NCBI GenBank assembly: GCA_024449915.1
Contig: JAMZAV010000097.1
Location: forward strand, 434,001 to 498,000
DNA from: Sweltsa coloradensis
Taxonomy: Eukaryota; Arthropoda; Insecta; Plecoptera; Chloroperlidae
Reading direction: 5' to 3'
Length of the DNA stretch: 64,000 nucleotides
Shown: piece after piece, positions 50,612 to 63,224 of the stretch
Layout: the number at the start of each line of letters is the position of its first letter
Numbering within the stretch: the first letter of the stretch is position 1
Translations under genes and position numbers: made by a program
Notes under the pieces: generated by a model
The model's input: only the letters and a program-made list of their open reading frames with translations
Told to the model about the DNA's origin: nothing
Database searches by the model: none

Positions 50612-50949
50612 CACGTACTTCGAGGACTGAGGAACTGTTTGCTCAGGACCCGGCACCTCCACCAAATGAATATATTCAACACACGTACTTCGAGGACTGA
50701 GGAACTGTTTGCTCAGGACCCGGCACCTCCACCAAATGAATATATTCAACACACGTACTTCGAGGACTGAGGAACTGTTTGCTCAGGACCCGGCACCTCC
50801 ACCAAATGAATATATTCTAAAAACACGTACTTCGAGGACTGATTAACTGTTTTGCTCAGGACCCGGCACCTCCACCAAATGAATATATTCAACACACGTA
50901 CTTCGAAGACTGAGGAACTGTTTGCTCAGGAGCCGGCACCTCCACCAAA
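50612..50949. repeat. Minisatellite, five units of 70-72 bp
   Basis: Unit starts CACGTACTTCGAGGACTG at 50612, 50682, 50752, 50824 and 50895 (steps 70, 70, 72, 71). Each unit contains GGACCCGGCACCTCCACCAA (one G variant in the last) and ends in an ATGAATATATTC tail. Identity is very high, so expansion is recent. There are no unique spacers, so it is not CRISPR. Confidence 0.95.
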
Positions 50950-53723
50950 CTTATCTGTCCATCTTATGATGAAAGGAGCCTAAGTGTTTGCGGTTTAAGA
51001 CGAACGTTCATCCAAGAGGAAGCCAGCAAACCTGCCACCTTACAACGCGCAAGGGATCCCAGCATGATGGTTTCCATCGTAAATATACGAAACGTCAAAC
51101 ACCGAGGCAACTGAAACGGGATTTATGCACTTTCTTCAACATATTTCAGTCTTAGCAAGAAAAATCCAGTCGTTTTAAAAGAAGCGAAAAAGGAAATTGT
51201 TATGTTTGCAGGTCATTACTTCCACTCGTTGTCGAGATGACTGGCTCATCCCCTGGCGCTCCTGGCGGGGATTACGAGCAACACAAACCTATCCCCGCGG
51301 GTTGAAATAAAGGGACGGCGTCTGGAATTAACAAGGTACTCTAAAAAACACCTTCGTTCTTCGCCTCTCACAATCTCATTGGCTTAAATCCGGAAAAGTG
51401 CTCCCGCGTTAACGAGAGCTTGGTAAGAAAAATACACTTGAGAGGAATTTTGAATATATAAATAATTTGTTATGCGGGAATTCAGAATGAGGGGGTGATA
51501 AAATTGTGAAGGTGACTTGGGGGAGGTTGAGATACAATACCGAGTGTAAAAACTGATTTTGTTTTACTAAAGTTCGCTGGCCTGGAAATTAAGGCGGCCC
51601 CGTTCGCTCGAACATTCAACCAACATAATCCGCTCATTAATAATTCCGTTCAAAAGTTAAACTGTTGAAAATTTGTAAATTCGCGTGTAATGCTACTGCA
51701 AAAGAAAGTGTTACCTTGCATCTTCACTATCACAAGTTAATCGGATTCGATGATTTCTCTTGAAACAAACGTACATTAATGATAAATTAACTAACTATGA
51801 TAATGATAATAATAAAGCCACATACTATTAAATGTTATTATTATAACGATCTCATCATAGTAAACCGACAAAGATGACTCGAGAGTGATGCGACAAGTTT
51901 ATGTAAGTAATTTAACGGTTACTAAAATGAAATACAAATCAAGAACATTGGTGAAAAATTGGATATACATGAGAATATATACGTGCAAACAGCATAAAAA
52001 TTAAATAGCTTTCAATGATCAAAGCAAGCTGGAAATAAATATAGCTGCACATTCAAAGAGTTCGTTTTTGTGTTCAGGATTAACAATGTAAAACCCAGCA
52101 CAAATACAGGTCACTTGTTCAATACCTGTGATATCGATATTTACTAATTCAAATGAAAACTCTCGTATTCAATAGGTCAAACATAAAAGTTCCCCAGTTA
52201 CACAAAAAATAGATGAAAATACAGCTCCAAGGTGTAATCCCATCACTAGTCACACAAATATACCCGTTTCATTTGGACATTTTTCTCACTGCTTTATATC
52301 CAGTGTAGAGTAGAGATCGAATGGTAATAATTTGTTAGCAAATATCGGCAAAAACACTGTTTTGAAGATTAGCTTGGGCCCATGGTCGTTAATAACCACG
52401 AATATTTGTCGAATTAGCTTCGAAACATTGATAATGATGATGAGTTTATTTATATGTTGATAGCACTGTTTGTTATTTGTTTAAATGTACTCTGGATTTC
52501 GATGTTCAATGAATAATGGCCGCTATTGCCGATTTTAAAAAGACCGTTCCAACTTGATCATTGTAATCCATCTCTCGCACTTCATTATTTTCTGCTAGTA
52601 TCTAACTACTTTAATTTCCTTTATAATGTAAGCTGGCAGACATAAGACACAGTGTTTCGCTGCTCTCTTATAGCATAGTGAGGTTGCCTCTCTGCGCCAG
52701 GAAATATCATTACATTCCCAGACAGGAAATGACATTAATAAGTTTAATAAATTAAATGTAAGTTTGTTGCTTTTCCACTTAATTACACTAGCTGATTTGA
52801 TAAAGTGACATTAAACCATTCGTGAATCTGGGTCGCCGTTCTCATCTGTACTCGTATAGTCAAAATAATACGTCCTTGTTGGAAGCAGCTACATTTCGTA
52901 TTTCAAATGATGTAGTCAAAAATGTTTGTTAATAATGACATTCACTCCAGCATTCTTCTTTTGGAAGCTCTTTTTTGTTGAAGTTGTATGTCTTAGTTCA
53001 AAGTTATAAGTTCAAAGTTCAAAGTTATCTCTAACTTAAATTAAACATGGTTGTGTTTAAATTTAAACTAAATCCGTATCGTATTGCGACAAAAATCGTC
53101 AGCTTTACTTGTATAGGCCTAATTAAATCAAATTTGGCAAATGTTGTGATTATGTTGTTTTAAGTATGTATATATATATTTTTTTATAGTAAGGAAGCAG
53201 TTTGAAATTATGAGGGGGAGCATCAACAAGTCAAAGGGAAAATATGAATGTAAAATAAACTAGAAGTTTTAAGATGCTTCTTCTAATTAACTTAGAACTT
53301 TGAAGCAAAATCTCTCGGAATTCAACACAAACTACTTTCAAAATCCAGGATATATTTAAATAGAGATTTATTCTGAAAATAACTTGACAACTTCTGAGCT
53401 TCCAATCAGTCCCTGGCTCTGGCACTGATTCGTATCGCGCGTATATAGAGGCTGAACAAGTCTAGTGAAGACTTCTCCCACCTGACAACTTTGTACCTCA
53501 TTAGTACCTTTCAAACGAGTATTTTATTAAAAACACTACTTACTCTTTAAATTTAATTTAAGAGAGAGGAGAACATTGATGGACTTATTCATTAAGCATA
53601 AAAATTCAAATGCAATGAAAACACTTACCCCTACAAACTATAATGAATACCTGCTAGCACAGAGGTAATTATTACCTCAAACTAGTTATCTATGTATATC
53701 GTAATATTAGGCCATAGCTTGAT
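50950..53723. other. Mixed unique DNA, no gene recognised
   Basis: A GC-richer part at 50990-51430 and AT-rich remainder. No frame, fold or repeat boundary supports a call. Confidence 0.5.
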
Positions 53724-54345
53724 TGAATGAGCGTAGCGAGCGAAGTGAAGATTCCATTTCACTACACTGGAGAAAAAAATCCGGAATGTTTTTTTTTCCT
53801 TTTTTTTCTTTTTCTTTTTTTGTATTTTTGTCTGTTTGTTAGCACGATTCCGGCTAAACCGATACTCCGATTGCGATGCAATTTTATGGAGGCCTTCGAA
53901 ATCTCTGAACTTAGAACTGCCACGTTTTTGAGCACAATCTGAAAATTATTTCTCATAAAATACGATTTTTTTTAAATTTCTTCGACTTATAACACCTACA
54001 TGCTTTGTCCGATTGTAATTATTTTTTCATAGAACCTTAATTTCATAAATTGATATATTCATGTGAAATTTGAGCGTTATCAAAAAACTATTTTTTTTTA
54101 CAAAAATCGCAATTTTAAGACTTTTTTTCGATTTTAAATTTCTTCGCTTATAACACCTACATGCTTTATCCGATTATAATGATTTTTTCATATAACCTTA
54201 ATTTTATGAAAAATATATTCTTGTGAAATTTGAACGTAATCGTAAAATTATTCCTTCCGAAAATCTCTGTTACGCTTTTTTTCGTCTTAAAAAAATTACG
54301 CTCATCCAACAACGCGCCCGAAAAAGCGTTTGCGAAGCTTCCTAG
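53724..54345 (+). mobile_element. Family A element, copy A5
   Basis: Plus-strand copy starting TGAATGAGCGTAGCGAGCGA and ending GAAGCTTCCTAG, followed by T. It holds two diverged internal units with CACCTACATGCTTT. The hairpin before CTAG is altered (GCGTTTGCGAAGCTTCCTAG instead of GCGTTTTCCTAG) by a short insertion, so this is an older or variant copy. Frames at 53727-53956 are repeat translations. Confidence 0.8.
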
Positions 54346-56199
54346 TTTTTTAAATAAGTATATAACGTGATGTGCATGTTATTATATAATTTGCTTTGAC
54401 GATATGTAAAATTACTTGCGCACATAATTTAAAAAAAAACTGTAACTAACTTATATCTGGTTATTGGACAGCATCAATATAATATGTCAATATAACCAGT
54501 CAGAAACTGAATCTATTACACTTATATCCTTAAAATATTTCGACAACAAATGAAGATATTAGGCTCCAACTTTTGTAGCGTTATTCTGCTCATCCTCTTT
54601 GGTCCCTCCACGATAACCTTTTAATTTTGTAAGTTTAATTATATTGATATTTAAAAACCCGGCTGAGTATACTTTTGAAGTTATTATCTTATTACATTGA
54701 TGCCAAAATAGATTTCCGAAGGGATACATAAAACAAATGTACGTTTTTCCCTCACTGAGGTATCGGTTTTATTCTATCAATATCAGAATATCGTACTGAG
54801 ATAGTAAAAGTTATTTTCGAAAGCTAATAACTTCCGAATTTAAGAGGGGTGGAATGTGCGGTGATATTATTTATGGCCGTCATTTATTGAACGATGGGGT
54901 TGTTATATTAAACCGCAGCCCCAAACACGTGACCACAGAAGGGAAGAATAAACCACTCACCAACGAGCCAAACAATTCCACCCGCCATGCTTTGCGTTAC
55001 TTTAAACATTCTAGTCAACAAAACATCCATCGAGATCATTATTATGAGCGCATTTACCGTACACAAGTTTTGGATTATTTATGTATGCTATAACATTTGT
55101 GTCACTCATTCAATAATAAATGAACGACGATTCTCTACTAATGTCAGGGGGAGAGTGGGTGAACTGTACTTTCAAAATAACATTATATGTGATAATAACA
55201 ATAACGACCATGATGTTGATATTGATACACTAATGGTATTATTAGCACCAATTATATCCAAATTGAGTTATTTAAATTACAAAAGAGGCACATATATGGC
55301 CTTCAGTAATCTACACGTTATGTTAAGACAAACACTACCGCTGTACATTAAACATAAAGTTATAACCATCTATTCCCTCAATATTTAGGATGCAACCTCT
55401 CTTTTAGGAATTATAGCACATTTAAATAAACCCGCCACATACTGGTCTTACGCAGGTTGTCAGAAAATAGACATGCAACCAACGCAACACGAATGCCCAC
55501 AGATTTTGAACCAAGATTACGTTCTAGTGCTCACCCTAACCTGCCCACCATAAGTATTTACCCCGGAGATATCCCTTCCATCTAGTCCCAGAGCTAGTGC
55601 ATAGTAGAGATGTCTCGTGTTCTTGTTTTGCATTTGGAACTAAATTGTAATTTTGTTTAATCGACTGCTTTATGGTTCTCACTTAACTTGATATACTGTA
55701 CAATCTCGGAAAACATGGATGCTTGTACTATCAAATGAATTAACTACTAGTCGTATCCTTACTGAGCAAAACAACGCATTTAAATAAGAAATAGGACAGC
55801 CTCTAAATTGTAAGTACATCGCTACAACAAAACAAGATCTGGGAAATTTCGCATACATTATTTCATTTGAGAAAATACATTTTAGTCGCTACGTCTTGCA
55901 TAATGTTAATAGGCCATTACAAGTGAGCACTGTTCACTCGAGTACATCTGTATAGCTACGGTTGGCGCGGATAAATCTCTAGAAGTTCGTACTATCGAGG
56001 CTGTTTTCTATGTTCACAGATACTGTCGTGAGTGTGGTAAAAAATATTTTTGATCTAGAAATATTTAATAGTTAATTTTCATATAAATATTCCACATATA
56101 TATTCAATGTTCTTCCTCGCTAGGATGTTTATTATTGTGGTTGTAGATGCTGTATTAGTATTGTTTTGGTTGGTCGAGAAACACTCGAAGTTAAAAAAT
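54346..56199. other. AT-rich DNA, no gene recognised
   Basis: The 133-codon frame at 54987-55388 is rich in Ile/Asn/Tyr as expected from AT-rich DNA. It has no domain or splice context, so it is not called. Confidence 0.45.
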
Positions 56200-56273
56200 C
56201 CATTCTCAGCGGGGTTCGAACCCAGATCTCCCACATTTCATTAATTCGTGATTCCGTTCTATAATGCAACTCT
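56200..56273 (-). mobile_element. tRNA-like SINE head
   Basis: On the minus strand the T-arm CTGGG-TTCGAAC-CCCGC (56209-56225) carries a near-perfect B box; the A box region (AGAGTTGCATTATAG) is weaker. It lies 24 bp from an opposing head at 56297-56371, so the two face away from each other. Confidence 0.55.
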
Positions 56274-56296
56274 AATTATTCAGAACCTTAAAAGTT

Positions 56297-56371
56297 ACAG
56301 TGTCGTTGGTCTAGTTGAGTTAAGCGCCTACCTGGAATGTGGAAGACCCGTGTTCGAACCCCGGTCGGGAT
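56297..56371 (+). mobile_element. tRNA-like SINE head or pseudo-tRNA
   Basis: A box TGGTCTAGTTGAGTTAAGCG, T-arm CCGTG-TTCGAAC-CCCGG with one mismatch, then TCGGGAT. The acceptor arms do not pair properly, so a working tRNA is unlikely. The 3' end resembles that of 6365-6436. Confidence 0.6.
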
Positions 56372-58395
56372 GTATTTGTCATTTTTAAACTTCTAAATTG
56401 TATTTATAATATTGTAAATGTATGTTTGATAGCGTAACTATATGTACGAGAAGCAATTCGTGTAATAGAATGGAAAGATTTTACATATTTTTTTTAACTT
56501 GAAGCTATAGTACGTTTAATCTTTAAGTAAGTAGAAGCAAACATCAATGTACTAATTACACATACATCATATAAGGCAACAAGTGTACTGCTTACAAAGA
56601 GATAACGATAAATCTGAATTAATCTTTTAAGTCTGTGTGAGTATCGTACGTACTGAGCTGAGTTGTAATGGTTTCGAACGTAGCCATTATTCTAGATTGA
56701 TCACTGCAGTTTGCGCACTTGTTGCACGCTCCCTGGGGAAGGAGTAAACCACGCTAGGTGCAACCTACACCGTACACTAAGTCACAGACGAACATCGCGG
56801 TATCGTAGAGCAGCTTCACTTAGATACAACTACAAGTGTGCATTGAGGGTAGACAAGGTACTCTAAATACTTGAAGTTATATTAGTTTACAAATGTAACT
56901 AATTCTACCGTATGAATGAAAGGCTGCTGCACACTTTGAGATAAGAGTAAATTAAGGATATGACGGCAACATGTTTCACTTAAACAACTCTAATGCACAT
57001 ATTTTGTTAAGTTTTCCAACATGATTGTTGATGATTGTGTACAAAATTTAACTTACTGGTTCATGGGTCAAATTAAGAATAGACACTAATAAAAGGTGCA
57101 CAAGAAAAGGGTGGGCGTTTTGTGTATCACTTTTGATTTACTTTTGTCGGTTTAGATTCCTCGCAGTCAATTGTGCTAATAAATACATTATATAGGAAGT
57201 GTCTTTGGATAGTTGAGATGGACTGTAAATGAAGGTTTATTTAATTATAACATTAAATTATTCGCAATAGAATTGAAGAACATAAGTTTACTTTGTAATA
57301 ATGTATGACCTAAAACATGAAGAAATTAAGGGTAAAACCCAGACAGGATTTATTTGGAAAAGTTAAATTCTGCTACATTGGCTTTCGAGACGAGCAATGC
57401 TCAACTTTTAATAAAACCGGCGTTCAATATGTTACATCATGTTTTAATAACAATTCGAAGTAAAGTGTCGTTAGGCGCTCCTCCCCCTTTTAATGGAAGT
57501 TTGCGTTTTCAAGAGGTTGTTATTTGTCAAGCGGTGAAATGACGGTTACAACCCATAACCGTGTCAAAAAAAGTTTTATTGCAGAACGTGTTTTGAACAT
57601 TTTATTTTAAACAATGCAGTACAGGGTAGTGGCAAGGTGTAACAATGCCTTTGAGTCTAAATTGCCAGCATTATGTCACGTTATGGGAGTAAAAATATAT
57701 TGCCTCCATCATAGGCTTATTAGTTTCATCTTCGACGATGATTCGCAGAAGACTAATGGATTGGCCGGAGTTTGCTTTAATACCAACACAGCATTGTTCT
57801 AACTCGGTGAGCAGAAACTAATGCGATTTATTAGCTAAGCTGATTTGTGTGGGATTATTGTGGAATAGTGCTTTGCTTCAACGGTGCACCATGTTGCCAT
57901 GTTTAGTTTTTCATCGGCTGGAGTTAGACCCTTAATGAGAGAGGACACAAACAAACACACGATTTGAAGATATACAATATGCAGCCAACGCTGTTGCCTT
58001 ATGACACAGAATAACACTCAATTCATTATAATACATAGAAATTAAAATTCACATTAACAACCTAACCATACAAGTGGTTTCTAAAAATACGATAGGACCA
58101 TCGCAATACTACTATCTCATCCGTTAAACCACTTGTAATACATTTTTTTAGTTTAAAAATCCCTGAATTGTCCCTCTTGCTCCTGTCATTAGCCCCATCA
58201 CACTTACTGTGTAATATAACTTTAGTTGGCGTATCATTGTTTATATTCCGCGGGGTACCTGCTCAGGGGCAATGCATGTCTCTCACTAACTTGTGCAGGG
58301 TGTGAAGGTAGTTGGATAGAATTAATATTCCTGGTGCTAATAATTTTAAGAAGAGGACTCAATCAATCCATAGCATTCGAATCGAAGACGATGAA
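56372..58395. other. AT-rich DNA, no gene recognised
   Basis: Frames of 60-62 codons (57354-58017) have no signature; no repeat is seen. Confidence 0.5.
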
Positions 58396-58494
58396 AACCT
58401 CGGAGAAATACTTTCAGTCAGGATTACCGACGGCGGGTATCGAAACGACAACCTTCCGAATCCGAGTCGCGCGATACTTGAGCGATCTCCACTG
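58396..58494 (-). mobile_element. tRNA-derived SINE (head plus part of body)
   Basis: On the minus strand: TCGCTCAAGTATCGCG (A-box side), GTTTCGATACCC (B box), then a body with CCTGACTGAAAGTATTTCTC. The same order, with GGTTCGATACC and a body containing TTCTCAAGGTATTTCTC, occurs at 63070-63160. The two therefore belong to one SINE family. Plus-strand frames at 58226-58554 are translations of this. Confidence 0.6.
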
Positions 58495-60116
58495 ATTAAT
58501 ACATTAAGTTTTAAAATGTGTCACAGAGCATTCATAACTATAACAAATCATTGATACATATATTTTAAAAATACAATAAATATGGACAAAAATTAGCCCT
58601 AGACAGGACAATACTATTTTATGTATTCATATTGTTTATATGCATTTTAAATAGATCATTATAAAATAATATTGTTGTATTGTTCGTTGTTTTTAAAATT
58701 ATTTTTTCAAAATGTGCTTGTGTGCATTTATAGGATTTGCTTCATTTATTGGCCTCCTTTATAAATAAGCTTTTTAAAACTGAAAAGGTAAACGTAAAAT
58801 TAATTAATAAAATAAATAAAATACATTTATATACATAACAGCCTCTAAGAAAGGCTTACCCACTGAATGAGATGTGGGAGAACGCATCATGGATGATTAC
58901 CCTGAATGATCCTGTTGTTCTGAGCCCACAACACAGATAATAATTAAAGTAATGTGCACGAGGTGTTGACGAGCCATTGCTGTGTTCAGCCTGTATTCGC
59001 GAGTGACTGAGATTACAGCTCGAAGCCTTTAGATGCATTCCGAGTCCCTTCTCCAGAGCAACACACCACCGACCATCGCCTGAGGAAAAATCCATCGTGT
59101 GTCAGTTGTTCAATCTGTTAATGAATAACCTATCCAGACCTACAGGTAAAACCCTGCCACTGCCCCGTGGTAAGTGAGTGACTGTGACTAATATGGACCG
59201 CGTTCTTGTGTACTAAGGGGGCATGTGAGAGTCCTCAACTCCCTCGAGTAACTGACAGTTGACACTGCATACAATCAGTAAATGCAGTTCTGCTTATACA
59301 GTCTTATTGTTGAACCGATAAAAATTGCTCATATCTAAGCGATGATTTGGTTAATTCTTGACACCAGAATAATTGTTTTTTGAAATTTTGGAAATTTCCT
59401 TTATTAGTGAATGATGGCACAAAAACCCGTGAAATAGTCCTACCGCAATTATTAAATGGACCAAGAGAAAACAGATTATGTACTAAAATGCCAAACCTTA
59501 ACCTCATAGATTGACAGGTACTTACTTAGTACACCTAACTTTATAAGCAATGCCACTTGAACCATTCCTAGATGTTCTGTTTGTAGTTTGACACTTGATT
59601 GAGTATGATTTGAAACAAAAAAGGACGAACCATCCATTCAAAAGTTGATGTATGCCACTTTATATGCACTTACCCTCAGGTATATGTTTAAAGAGCAACT
59701 TCCAAGTGCATTATTGCTGCAAATAGCGCATATGTAACAAAGCAGTACAATCATGTGAGAAGGTACGTGTATGAAACATGAGTAGCAATTACCGCAGCAC
59801 GAGTATGAGCCGTCATTTACGCTTCATACGTCCAACGTTCCATCAGACAGATTATCCTGTAACATCAGCTTCACTCCATTAGCATGATGAACACCTGAAC
59901 TACACCACGTTGCAGTTGTGTGCAAAGTGTACGAAACCACGCCGTGTACATGAGCGCGTCTTACCTATTCTCAGGTATAACTGAATCGTGGAAACAATAA
60001 AGGGTGTACTTTTATAATCATGCAGTGGTGAGTGCCAAAATAGGGAGCAAAACTACTTTTACATCAAATTGGTCAAAGAAGGATATTTAAATAAAACTTA
60101 GTTTAGCTTTGATTTA
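58495..60116. other. Unique DNA, no gene recognised
   Basis: No supported structure. Confidence 0.5.
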
Positions 60117-60135
60117 TTTTGGTGGAGGTGCCGGG
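60117..60135 (-). repeat. CCCGGCACCTCCACCAAA motif, inverted copy
   Basis: Read on the minus strand: CCCGGCACCTCCACCAAA followed by an A/T-rich run that continues to resemble 10860-10880 (TCAAAG(T/C)TAAA). The same core is in every unit of the 50.6 kb minisatellite. Confidence 0.7.
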
Positions 60136-60243
60136 TCGACAATATCACTTTTTTAGTGAGATTATCCCAGTCCCCTGACCTGCAGCAGGGTCACTTAAAA
60201 TATTCTGTATCATCCTTGTTAAAAAGTCCTTGGAAAGTTGGAA

Positions 60244-61222
60244 GAATGAAAGAGTACCTTTAATAAAATAGCAAACAAAATTGTTTTCGGTCGGTCATTA
60301 TATTATGTCGTTTTTTGAAAATAGTTTACGAGTTTTTTTCTAGTTTTGTACCGTCCGACAAAAAGAACTGTTCACCTACTGTTATTTCAGCAATCTATTT
60401 TTCGTTGTACTTAGGTGGAAGCTAAAGGTGTTTAGAAACTTTATCCAGAAAACAGATTTTCAAAATTTAATTTTGCACTAAAGTCTATCCATCCTTGAGG
60501 TACAAAGTGACCATCGGCGGACGAGACCGGGATCGGTCGTCCCGTTTATTGTCTGCATTTTTCCCTTTCCACCTTTTTTGGCGTGACCGAACTTGGGAGC
60601 GAACATGGGTCTGTTTCTACCTGCCTTCGCCCATTTCAAATCTATTGTGATGAAAATAATTTATTCAGCAAAATATTTTTTTTATAATTGCAAATATTTC
60701 ATAACGTGGTTCAAATGTGTAGCATGAGTTATGAAATGTGTTTTTTTCCCTAGTGTCTACGATCAAAACTGACTATAATACATAAATATTATTATATTAT
60801 TATATAATATTATCAAAATATGTTATAGAAGCATTATCCGTAACTCAGTCAGTTTTTATCGTAGAATTTCGTCCAAAAAAATGAAATTCAAGACGCACGC
60901 TTAATATTTCAACAACGTTATTAGATATTTGCAATTAAACAAAAAAATCAATAAATTAATTAATACAGCAGGTATAAAACCCTCAGTTTCTAGGATGGTC
61001 TATTTTACGACTACACGCGACAACCCTTAGCAGCTGCCTCATACCCATACCCGACGCGTCCGTCGATGGTCACTTTGTACTTCATGGATAGATAGACTTT
61101 AGATGGCCGGATACACTATTGTCAAAAAACGACATATAATATAATAGCCAATAGTGAGGCTATATCCCGCCACAAAAAAGTTACAATTTTTGTTCTGCTA
61201 TTTGTAAGGACCTCTTTCATTC
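60244..61222. repeat. Large diverged inverted repeat, about 1 kb
   Basis: Mirrored blocks, outer to inner: GAATGAAAGAG (60244) with CTCTTTCATTC (61212); ATTATATTATGTCGTTTTTTG with its complement near 61113-61143; TACAAAGTGACCATCG (60501) with CGATGGTCACTTTGTA (61064); AATTGCAAATATTTCATAACG (60686) with its complement ending 60936; CTACGATCAAAACTGACT (60757) with its complement ending 60864. The left arm has about 140 bp extra between the outer blocks. The centre is near 60,800-60,810. Either an old foldback transposon or two inverted repeat copies; no coding frame. Confidence 0.8.
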
Positions 61223-63069
61223 AAAAAACTTTTCATACGTGTTTCTTCGACTTTCAAATTGTCGGCCAGAGGTGGATACTATAGTCTTAAGGGCAATTAG
61301 AACAAATTAAACACTTTTAAATCGGAAGTCACTTTCGGTATATTTCTAGTAATACGAGACACGAGCACAGAAGGCCGGGCGACATAGGGATGCTTCACTA
61401 CCTAGATGAATGAAATCATTGGGATCATATCTAGAGGTTTGGATAACAAGGAGATAATATCGTTCACCCTATTATTATCCTCGCATAATCACGATAAGTC
61501 TTGTTGCACGAGAATACCTTTTCATTATAAGAGGTTTAATGTTTTTCAACTCCAAATCCTGGTAGCAATCGGCTTAGGTTGAGTTGGCTGCCCATTGAAT
61601 CGTGCTCAGGCATACGCGATGTTATTAGAGTTAGTTATGCAGAGCCGATGCACGCGGGAGCTTTAACTGGCAAACTTCATTTAAACCGCTTACGATGAAG
61701 GATAAAAGTCACTTTCAATGATTTGCTAATTAATACAGTAATCTTTTCGGAAATGGCAATTTTAATCAAATTAAACAACATTACAAACAAAACAAAATTT
61801 ATATTTTTCGCCAAAACTTGACACTTTTCTGCGTATTTGCGATTTATCCATTCTTTTATCTGCCTTTTGAATTCATTGTTACCATTTAAAAATTTAATTT
61901 TTCTATCAAAGTGGAAACTAACTTTTAATGAAGGGATTTTAAACTCAACTTGAAGGCAATTAAAACTGATCTGTTACTAGTTGTTGTCAGATATGGTAAT
62001 GAAAATATGATCAGGAATCACTTGTATTGTTAAACCCCGTTCACGAACGTGGTTTACGATCAAGAGTTTTCTCTGCGCTTCACTATGTTGCATCAGTGTC
62101 GGTCTGATTAGAAGTCAGTGTGTGTTCATTATTAATTGATAATATTCAATATCCTCGATTCTGATAAGTCAATTAGAGAATATAAATAGTTATTAGAGAT
62201 AGTTACATCAGTAAGAAACGGTCTCTCATTGATGGTGACTGCTGCACGCAAATAATATATTTTTAAATCATAACAAAAACAAAGAAGTGAAATTATATTT
62301 TAAAACATGTAGACTTGAACCACCAACGACGGGTAGTTCGTACGACCATGGAGTTTAAATAGTACTGGCGTACTATAGGCGCAGGTGTGTGGTCGGCGGT
62401 GTACAAGTTAGCACTTCAATATGGCAGACATTTTGATTGTTTACTTTGGTAACCAAGGTAACCTAGGGCCTACCACAGTTCATTGTACCAAAGTTTAACC
62501 TGCTAGTAGTGGTTATAACAATCAAAATGGCGAATAGGCTCAAACAAACAAACACGATCGTGGACGTGCTGTTCCATTTGACCTAGACCTCCTCATGGTA
62601 CGACGATGCCCACATCCACTTATCTTTAATTTACCATTTGGTCTCAAATTTAATTCTTTAAAGTTTAAACTGTACTTATCTTACATGTGTGGTGTTGCGA
62701 TTGGATATTATCGCGTGTATGTAGAAAATGTATTTTGATCTAATGCAGTTCGTAGAAAAAAAGAAATTCGTGTTTTGATGTCATCTTCAATTCGGTGTTG
62801 AAATTTATTGTAATTGATTGCGAAATAATATTATACACAATCAATAAAAATTAGCATACTAGTATGTGCAGTTTAGCATACTCACAGTCTCATAGCATGG
62901 ATAAAGGACGTTAAAATCAGGTTTGAACGCTAGTTTACGTCAATACCGTCAATCGTGACTGAACAAAATAATGACCACAGAGCCGACTCCTGACGAAACG
63001 TCGCCTCTTTTACAATGTGACTTATAAAGTAAGCAGAATACAGTGCTGGTCAGTGATATGGACTGAGAA
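61223..63069. other. AT-rich DNA, no gene recognised
   Basis: A small imperfect inverted repeat lies at about 62430-62523 (CATTTTGATTGTT ... AACAATCAAAATG). Nothing else is supported. Confidence 0.45.
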
Positions 63070-63160
63070 ATACCTTGAGAAAACCCTTCCTCAGAATTAA
63101 CAGATTGCTGGTATCGAACCGGTGACATCCCGAATACGAGTATCGCGTTTAAGCGAAGTA
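63070..63160 (-). mobile_element. tRNA-derived SINE, same family as 58396-58494
   Basis: Minus strand: TCGCTTAAACGCGATACTCG, then CACCGGTTCGATACCAGC as B box, then a body that ends with TTTTCTCAAGGTATTTCTC. It sits directly beside motif M1 copy 3. Confidence 0.6.
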
Positions 63161-63167
63161 AATAAAA

Positions 63168-63224
63168 ATAATAAATCCGTATTTAGAGTCTACCCACTCA
63201 GTCACATAACTGATTTTCAGTGGA
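63168..63224 (+). repeat. Interspersed motif M1, copy 3
   Basis: ATAAATCCGTATTTAGAGTC followed by TACCCACTCAGTCA and TGATTTTCAGTGG, closely matching 49475-49537. Confidence 0.75.

Noticed and set aside
50612..50949. Regular repeats that could suggest a CRISPR array
   Set aside because: Units are 70-72 bp of continuous near-identical sequence without unique spacers, in a eukaryotic setting. The same holds for 10263-10715.
54987..55388. 133-codon plus-strand frame
   Set aside because: Composition (Ile, Asn, Tyr) is what AT-rich DNA yields, and there is no recognisable motif or gene context.
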